Shown: one piece after another, positions 59,588 through 64,000 of the stretch
How the letters are laid out: every line of letters begins with the position of its first letter
Position numbering within the stretch: the first letter of the stretch is position 1
Source of the DNA: VRUE01 sp963703335
Lineage (GTDB): Bacteria > Actinomycetota > Thermoleophilia > Solirubrobacterales > 70-9
Reading direction: 5' to 3'
NCBI GenBank assembly: GCA_963703335.1
Contig: OY969812.1
Coordinates: 2,666,001 to 2,730,000, forward strand
Length of the DNA stretch: 64,000 nucleotides
Translations under genes and position numbers: made by a program
The notes under the pieces: generated by a model
Databases searched by the model: none
The model's input: the letters and a program-made list of their open reading frames with translations, nothing else
Told to the model about the DNA's origin: nothing

Positions 59588-60805
59588 TTGCCGCAGCAAG
59601 CGGAGTCGCAGTTTGCGAAGCTGAGCCCCGGGCCCGGCACGCCGGCAAGCGAGGTCGCGGCCAACCAGCGCTTCCGCTTCTATGCGGCCATGGTCCAGCT
59701 CGTTGCCGAGCGCGGCTACGGCAGGGTGTCCGTCCAGGATCTCGCCGGCATCGCCAAAGTCTCCACCCGCGCCTTCTATAAAAACTTCCGCGGCAAGGAA
59801 GAATGCTTCATCCGCACCCACGAGCTGGTCGTCCGCCGCACCGCCAAGCACGTTCTCGCCTCCCAGTCGGGCGAGCGTGATTGGCGCGAGCGTTTGCAGC
59901 TTGCCTTTCGAGCGTTTGTCCGCGAGCTTGAGCGCGAGCCCCAGGCAGCACGCCTCGCCCTCGTCGAGGCATACCTCGACGGCCCGGCGGCTCGGGCTCA
60001 GGCGAGGAAAGCCGAACTGCTTTTCGGCGCAATGCTCGCCGACAGCTTCGGCCGTGCCCCAAACGGCCCGCCGGTCTCCTCCGCCGTGGTGGAGGCGATT
60101 GTGGCCGGCATCGCCGAGGTTGCCCGCCGGCATGTCCTCTCCGGCGGGCAACACTCTTCCTCACGCCTCGGAGATGAGCTCATGGAGTGGGCTCTAACCT
60201 GCCGGGAGCGTGCTGTCGGCCCGCTCCCGGTACCCCTCCCGACCGCATCGAGCAAGGCGGCAGTGACGGAGTTGCTCCCCGGAACATCTGACCATGACCT
60301 CAGTCTCGCTGCCGTCGCGAAGCTCGCGGTTACCAAGGGCTACGCCTACCTGACGGTGCCGCGCATCCGCTCCGCAGCCGGCATTTCGCGGCAACGTTTC
60401 GACGCCGAGTTCAAAGGTGCCGAAGATTGCTTGTCTGCCGCGAGAGAGAAGCACCTCGATGCGGCGCTCGCCAACGGCAGCCGCGTCCGTTGTTCGGCGC
60501 CCGAAGAAGCCGGGCCTGGCGCGGCCGTTCTGGCGCTCTGCGCTCAGTTCGCTGATGACCCCGCACTGGCTCGCCTCTGCTTTGCGGTCGACTGCATCGG
60601 GCCCAATTATCTTGAGGGAGGCGGTGGGGTCCAGGCCTTCGATCGCGTCGCCAGGGCTCTCTACGGGGAGGAGGCAGCGAAGCGTCCGAGCGTCGCAATC
60701 CAAGCCGGTGCCGGCATGGTCTGGACGATGATCGAAATTCACTCCCTCTCCAAGCACCGAGACGCGCTCAAACGCGCGGCGCCGCTGATGGCCGCCCTGG
60801 CCTAG
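59588..60805 (+). CDS. regulator with two TetR domains, copy 2
   Basis: 405 residues, probable TTG start after GAAAGGGAGAGG. Same layout as copy 1: first helix-turn-helix AERGYGRVSVQDLAGIAKVSTRAFYKNFRGKEECF, second VTKGYAYLTVPRIRSAAGISRQRFDAEFKGAEDC. Shared PGPGTPASEVAANQ start with the other copy (PGPGLPAPEVAAHQ). Followed 300 bases later by TTA-rich member 6, which it may regulate (inference). Confidence 0.85.
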   Translation: MPQQAESQFAKLSPGPGTPASEVAANQRFRFYAAMVQLVAERGYGRVSVQDLAGIAKVSTRAFYKNFRGKEECFIRTHELVVRRTAKHVLASQSGERDWRERLQLAFRAFVRELEREPQAARLALVEAYLDGPAARAQARKAELLFGAMLADSFGRAPNGPPVSSAVVEAIVAGIAEVARRHVLSGGQHSSSRLGDELMEWALTCRERAVGPLPVPLPTASSKAAVTELLPGTSDHDLSLAAVAKLAVTKGYAYLTVPRIRSAAGISRQRFDAEFKGAEDCLSAAREKHLDAALANGSRVRCSAPEEAGPGAAVLALCAQFADDPALARLCFAVDCIGPNYLEGGGGVQAFDRVARALYGEEAAKRPSVAIQAGAGMVWTMIEIHSLSKHRDALKRAAPLMAALA

Positions 60806-61104
60806 GTTGTCTTATCGGCAGTCTTTCGGCACTGAGTTCGAGGGGTGCTGTCGGTTGCTTGTCGGCCGAGAGGGAGCAGCGCCTGGGCAAAGTGTTCGTG
60901 ACACCAGGCGCGCCCGGGGTCTCGTCTATACAAGAGCGCAGGTCGCTAGCTGTACTTGGGTCTGATGTCCTCCGGGTTGGAAAATGAATACGCAGGACAA
61001 ATTGACCATGGGCGCAAACGTGGGATGCTTGCCACTGCGCAGAAGGCACAACCCGTCTGCGCGACACCAGTTATCCGTGACTCAATTACATGAGAGGAAG
61101 AGAC
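60806..61104. other. intergenic region before TTA-rich member 6
   Basis: 299 bases. A hairpin GCGCCTGG/CCAGGCGC (about 60878-60912) follows the TetR gene. The right end carries CTCAAT...ATGAGAGGAAGAGAC, the family ribosome site. No gene seen. Confidence 0.5.
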
Positions 61105-61779
61105 ATGCACAAGAGACACCTGACCAAGCTGCTCGGCTTGACCGTGCTGGCAGCCATCAGCGTGATGGCCGTGAGCGCCACGGCCGCGCAAGCCAAATGG
61201 TTACTGTTATTAAACGGCGCCGCAGTTGAAGAACTCCACCTCGGCATCGCAGGCTTAGAAGGCAAACTCACAGCCAAAAACGGCCTGAAAATCAAATGCA
61301 CCAGTGGGGAAGGTTTAGCAATTGTTAAAAAAGTAGAAGGCGGCCTCAAAGTAACTGGCGAAGCCTCGGGTACCTTCAAAGGCTGCGTCTGGGTCGGATC
61401 TGAAAAAACCTGCACCATCAATGACGGCGGCGTAGGTTTCATCAAAGCCGCAGGCACTGGCGAAGCCCTAATGGAAGGGGCAGAAACAAACAAAGTTATC
61501 GCAAATGCCGAAAGCGCAAGCTTCTCCGTGATCAAAACTGAAGGCGCCTTCTGCACGGTTCCGGCAGAAGAAATAGTAAGTGGAAGTGCCCATGTTCTTA
61601 TCGAAAACGCCTTAGAAGACACTAAAATTAAGTTAGGTAAAATTTTACAGTTAAAACTGTTCCTCGGAAAAAGCGAAGTCACTGAACTGTCACAGGAAGT
61701 ACATATCTCTGACTTCTTAAACCCCGAAGCGACTATCGGCATTCATTTATGCAATTTAGGCGGCCAGGTTTGCAGCTAG
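61105..61779 (+). CDS. TTA-rich secreted protein, member 6
   Basis: 224 residues from ATG 61105. Signal peptide (VLAAISVMAVSATAAQA) uses CTG, CTC and TTG only. Most divergent member with 12 TTA codons, starting K-W-TTA-ctg-TTA-TTA-N. Near the end GIH-TTA-CN-TTA-GGQVCS keeps the H-TTA-x-x-TTA motif but adds six residues. Phe is TTC in all six cases. Other conserved points: EKTCTI, TEGAFC, EALMEG. Sits beside the double-TetR genes. Function unknown. Confidence 0.85.
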   Translation: MHKRHLTKLLGLTVLAAISVMAVSATAAQAKWLLLLNGAAVEELHLGIAGLEGKLTAKNGLKIKCTSGEGLAIVKKVEGGLKVTGEASGTFKGCVWVGSEKTCTINDGGVGFIKAAGTGEALMEGAETNKVIANAESASFSVIKTEGAFCTVPAEEIVSGSAHVLIENALEDTKIKLGKILQLKLFLGKSEVTELSQEVHISDFLNPEATIGIHLCNLGGQVCS

Positions 61780-62078
61780 CCGTCACTCCTTTTGTTAGGA
61801 GGTTTAGGTAGTCCGCTTGTTAAGAATTGTTTTGGCGGCGGCCCGCAGCTTGCGGGCCGCCGTTATCTAACTCCGTTGTTAAGGGCTGAACGGTCTAGGC
61901 GAGTGGGCAAGGGCGTTATCGGGCAAAGGGGATTAGAAAATCCTTGCTCAGGTTCGCTTTGATCTCCAGCCTCGTTATGCGATGGTCATTGCGGTGCGAG
62001 GGTGGGCGGCCTTGGCGAGTGCCAAAAGCGCCACTCCATTTGGGGACCACAGGGACATTTGAGGGGGAGTCATAGGAG
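61780..62078. other. intergenic region after TTA-rich member 6
   Basis: 299 bases holding the hairpin at 61836-61862 and an AT-richer stretch before the next gene. No gene seen. Confidence 0.5.
61836..61862 (+). terminator. hairpin after TTA-rich member 6
   Basis: CGGCGGCCCGCA and TGCGGGCCGCCG pair perfectly around GCT, followed by TTAT. Strong hairpin with a short weak U-tract. Confidence 0.75.
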
Positions 62079-64000
62079 ATGAGGCAAGTCGGCAACGCAT
62101 CCAGGCGAACCGGAGGCGTGGCTAAAGGGGGCCTGTTGGGCCTTTTCTTTTTGGTCAGCTTCATGATCCTCTTGACCGCGCCGGTTCGCGGCGCTGGTAC
62201 TCACCAACACCTCCCCACCCTCTCTCACTCCGGCTACGGCAGCGGCTGCGGCGCTGCTGTGGACTCCGATGGCGATCTTTACGCGTCTGACTTCGGCACC
62301 GTGCACATCTATGACACGGCTGGCGCTGAAATCACCAGTCATTTTGCACCCAATGCCTGCATGCTCGCCATCGACTCGACCGGTGCCCTCTATGTCCAGA
62401 CCTGGTCCGGCTCGGGCGGGCAGGTCAGAAAGTACCTGCCCTCGGAGTACCCGCCGGTCACCGGCACGACTTACAGTCTCGACACCTCCGTCCTCAGCGG
62501 CACCGGCCTCATCGACTCCGGGCCCAGCCGTGGGATCGCCGTCGACCCCGCCTCCGGGGACCTCTACGTCTCCCATCCCCAGGAAGGGGCAACTCCCAGC
62601 AGGATCTTCCAGTATCACTCCGATGGCGCCTTGGTCACCAACTCGATCGGCTCGGGCCTCAGCGGTGCCGGTTACTCCGGCCTCGACGTCTACGGCGCCA
62701 ACGGCCGCGTCTACGCCTTCGACGGACTTCAAGGCCAGGTTGCGATCTTCAACCCCGGGGCGTCCACGCCGACGACGACCTTCGACGGCTCCGGCACTCC
62801 CGGCGGCTCGATCAGTGCCGCGCTTCCCGGCGAGGGCCTTGCCGTCGATCAGTCAAACGGCCACGTCTTCCTCTACGACAGCGCCCATAACGTCGTCCCC
62901 GAGTTCACGGCCAAAGGTGACTACGTAACGCAGCTCTCCAATGCCTTTGAAGACGGGGAACCTTCCGACATCGCGGTGGACAACTCTGGAGGGCCCAACG
63001 ACGGCGATATCTACGTGGTCACCCTCCATGCGGTGGATGCGTTCGGGGTACTTGAACACCAACACCTCCCCACCCTCTCTCACTCCGGCTACGGCAGCGG
63101 CTGCGGCGCTGCTGTGGACTCCGATGGCGATCTTTACGCGTCTGACTTCGGCACCGTGCACATCTATGACACGGCTGGCGCTGAAATCACCAGTCATTTT
63201 GCACCCAATGCCTGCATGCTCGCCATCGACTCGACCGGTGCCCTCTATGTCCAGACCTGGTCCGGCTCGGGCGGGCAGGTCAGAAAGTACCTGCCCTCGG
63301 AGTACCCGCCGGTCACCGGCACGACTTACAGTCTCGACACCTCCGTCCTCAGCGGCACCGGCCTCATCGACTCCGGGCCCAGCCGTGGGATCGCCGTCGA
63401 CCCCGCCTCCGGGGACCTCTACGTCTCCCATCCCCAGGAAGGGGCAACTCCCAGCAGGATCTTCCAGTATCACTCCGATGGCGCCTTGGTCACCAACTCG
63501 ATCGGCTCGGGCCTCAGCGGTGCCGGTTACTCCGGCCTCGACGTCTACGGCGCCAACGGCCGCGTCTACGCCTTCGACGGACTTCAAGGCCAGGTTGCGA
63601 TCTTCAACCCCGGGGCGTCCACGCCGACGACGACCTTCGACGGCTCCGGCACTCCCGGCGGCTCGATCAGTGCCGCGCTTCCCGGCGAGGGCCTTGCCGT
63701 CGATCAGTCAAACGGCCACGTCTTCCTCTACGACAGCGCCCATAACGTCGTCCCCGAGTTCACGGCCAAAGGTGACTACGTAACGCAGCTCTCCAATGCC
63801 TTTGAAGACGGGGAACCTTCCGACATCGCGGTGGACAACTCTGGAGGGCCCAACGACGGCGATATCTACGTGGTCACCCTCCATGCGGTGGATGCGTTCG
63901 GGCCGATGACAGGCGGTGTGGAACAGTTCCTCCTGACGGTGTTCAAGGAAGGCATCGGCTCTGGCGCCGTCTCTGGCGGCAGCACAGATGAACCTGACGC
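62079..64000 (+). CDS. exported beta-propeller protein (3' end cut by window), with internal duplication
   Basis: Open from ATG 62079 to the window end (640 codons seen). Hydrophobic signal region (GLLGLFFLVSFMILLTAPVRG). Two consecutive identical NHL-like propeller domains begin THQHLPTLSHSGYGSGCGAA / EHQHLPTLSHSGYGSGCGAA and contain DLYASDFGTVHIYDTAGA, GIAVDPASGDLYVSHPQEG and GLAVDQSNGHVFLYDSAHN. After the second domain comes PMTGGVEQFLLTVFKEGIGSGAVSGG, the start of a B-repeat-like domain as in 43843-50166. So it is a smaller relative of that giant protein. No TTA codons. Confidence 0.85.
   Translation, partial: MRQVGNASRRTGGVAKGGLLGLFFLVSFMILLTAPVRGAGTHQHLPTLSHSGYGSGCGAAVDSDGDLYASDFGTVHIYDTAGAEITSHFAPNACMLAIDSTGALYVQTWSGSGGQVRKYLPSEYPPVTGTTYSLDTSVLSGTGLIDSGPSRGIAVDPASGDLYVSHPQEGATPSRIFQYHSDGALVTNSIGSGLSGAGYSGLDVYGANGRVYAFDGLQGQVAIFNPGASTPTTTFDGSGTPGGSISAALPGEGLAVDQSNGHVFLYDSAHNVVPEFTAKGDYVTQLSNAFEDGEPSDIAVDNSGGPNDGDIYVVTLHAVDAFGVLEHQHLPTLSHSGYGSGCGAAVDSDGDLYASDFGTVHIYDTAGAEITSHFAPNACMLAIDSTGALYVQTWSGSGGQVRKYLPSEYPPVTGTTYSLDTSVLSGTGLIDSGPSRGIAVDPASGDLYVSHPQEGATPSRIFQYHSDGALVTNSIGSGLSGAGYSGLDVYGANGRVYAFDGLQGQVAIFNPGASTPTTTFDGSGTPGGSISAALPGEGLAVDQSNGHVFLYDSAHNVVPEFTAKGDYVTQLSNAFEDGEPSDIAVDNSGGPNDGDIYVVTLHAVDAFGPMTGGVEQFLLTVFKEGIGSGAVSGGSTDEPD
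62202..63047 (+). repeat. 846-bp direct repeat, unit 1
   Basis: From CACCAACACCTCCCC to GATGCGTTCGGG; the second unit lies 855 bases later with a 9-base linker. I found no differences by eye. Confidence 0.9.
63057..63902 (+). repeat. 846-bp direct repeat, unit 2
   Basis: Same sequence as 62202-63047, in frame, followed by unique sequence (CCGATGACAGGC). Confidence 0.9.

Noticed and set aside
30188..61779. TTA-rich genes as recently imported low-GC DNA
   Set aside because: Phe is mostly TTC, signal peptides are host-like, terminators are GC-rich and only the TTA codon stands out; the KEFTKFQYCPW family is equally AAA/GAA-rich without TTA. Not excluded, but it does not explain the pattern.
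62941..63783. 280-codon Ser/Thr/Pro-rich open frame
   Set aside because: Out-of-frame shadow of the propeller gene that starts at 62079 and stays open to the window end.
1..64000. Prophage, integrase or insertion sequence
   Set aside because: I found no transposase, integrase or phage structural gene and no flanking terminal repeats.

Overview
This 64-kb window comes from a high-GC actinobacterium. The codon bias, the many paralogous secreted proteins without close homologues I can name, and the 'AYFT..GSG' secreted proteins suggest Thermoleophilia/Solirubrobacterales. That placement is inference; there is no rRNA in the window.

Layout. 1-1858: cheB/cheR chemotaxis pair (cheR cut by the window edge). 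1927-7097: single housekeeping or accessory genes (Baeyer-Villiger-type monooxygenase, ogt, SDR, ZIP-like transporter, YihY/BrkB protein). 7098-11289: three-gene minus-strand operon of exported proteins, one with six Ig-like repeats. 11621-13372: alpha/beta hydrolase and a nuclease/phosphatase-fold protein. 13565-22073: the central locus, described below. 22107-26829: three tandem PQQ-type beta-propeller lipoproteins. 26840-29793: carbonic anhydrase, PucR-type and LmbU-like regulators, M23 peptidase. 29971-36301: a clpP fragment, a TTA-rich secreted gene, clpP, a DUF4258/DUF2283-like pair, trigger factor, a fused spermidine-synthase-like membrane protein and CtaG. 36322-39967: GH15 hydrolase, small regulators, STAS protein, RTX-like secreted protein. 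40108-43696: four more TTA-rich secreted genes. 43843-57813: very large beta-propeller surface proteins and a second secreted family (LVKEFTKFQYCPW) mixed with a PEBP lipoprotein. 57991-60805: two regulators, each with two TetR domains. 61105-61779: the sixth TTA-rich gene. 62079-64000: another beta-propeller protein, cut by the window end.

The main discovery is at 13565-22073. A 73-nt tRNA with anticodon UAA (reads UUA) has a short, class I variable loop, so it is not a normal tRNA-Leu. Thirty bases downstream is an arginyl-tRNA-synthetase-like paralogue. Five more genes follow, all with overlapping stop/start codons: a fused PabA-PabB aminodeoxychorismate synthase (PIKGT lysine present), a GNAT protein, a deacetylase-fold amidohydrolase, an aminodeoxychorismate-mutase-like protein and a P450. 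An N-hydroxylating-type flavin monooxygenase comes next. Aminodeoxychorismate synthase plus mutase are the first two steps to 4-aminophenylalanine. The layout (tRNA, synthetase, amino-acid biosynthesis) resembles the pyrrolysine system in logic.

The target codon has a matching distribution. TTA is almost absent from the other genes here (I found three in more than 15,000 codons), yet six short paralogous secreted genes (30188, 40108, 41108, 41894, 43010, 61105) carry about 79. These TTAs sit at conserved positions, only in the mature part and never in the signal peptides, while Phe in the same genes is mostly TTC. I propose that UUA is reassigned, or co-assigned, to a non-canonical aromatic amino acid in these exported proteins. 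This is a hypothesis: a few TTA positions are CTA/CTC/CTG in paralogues, and I cannot see whether the genome also has a normal tRNA-Leu(UAA). A TTGGTACG motif shared by the tRNA operon and both double-TetR genes hints at common regulation.
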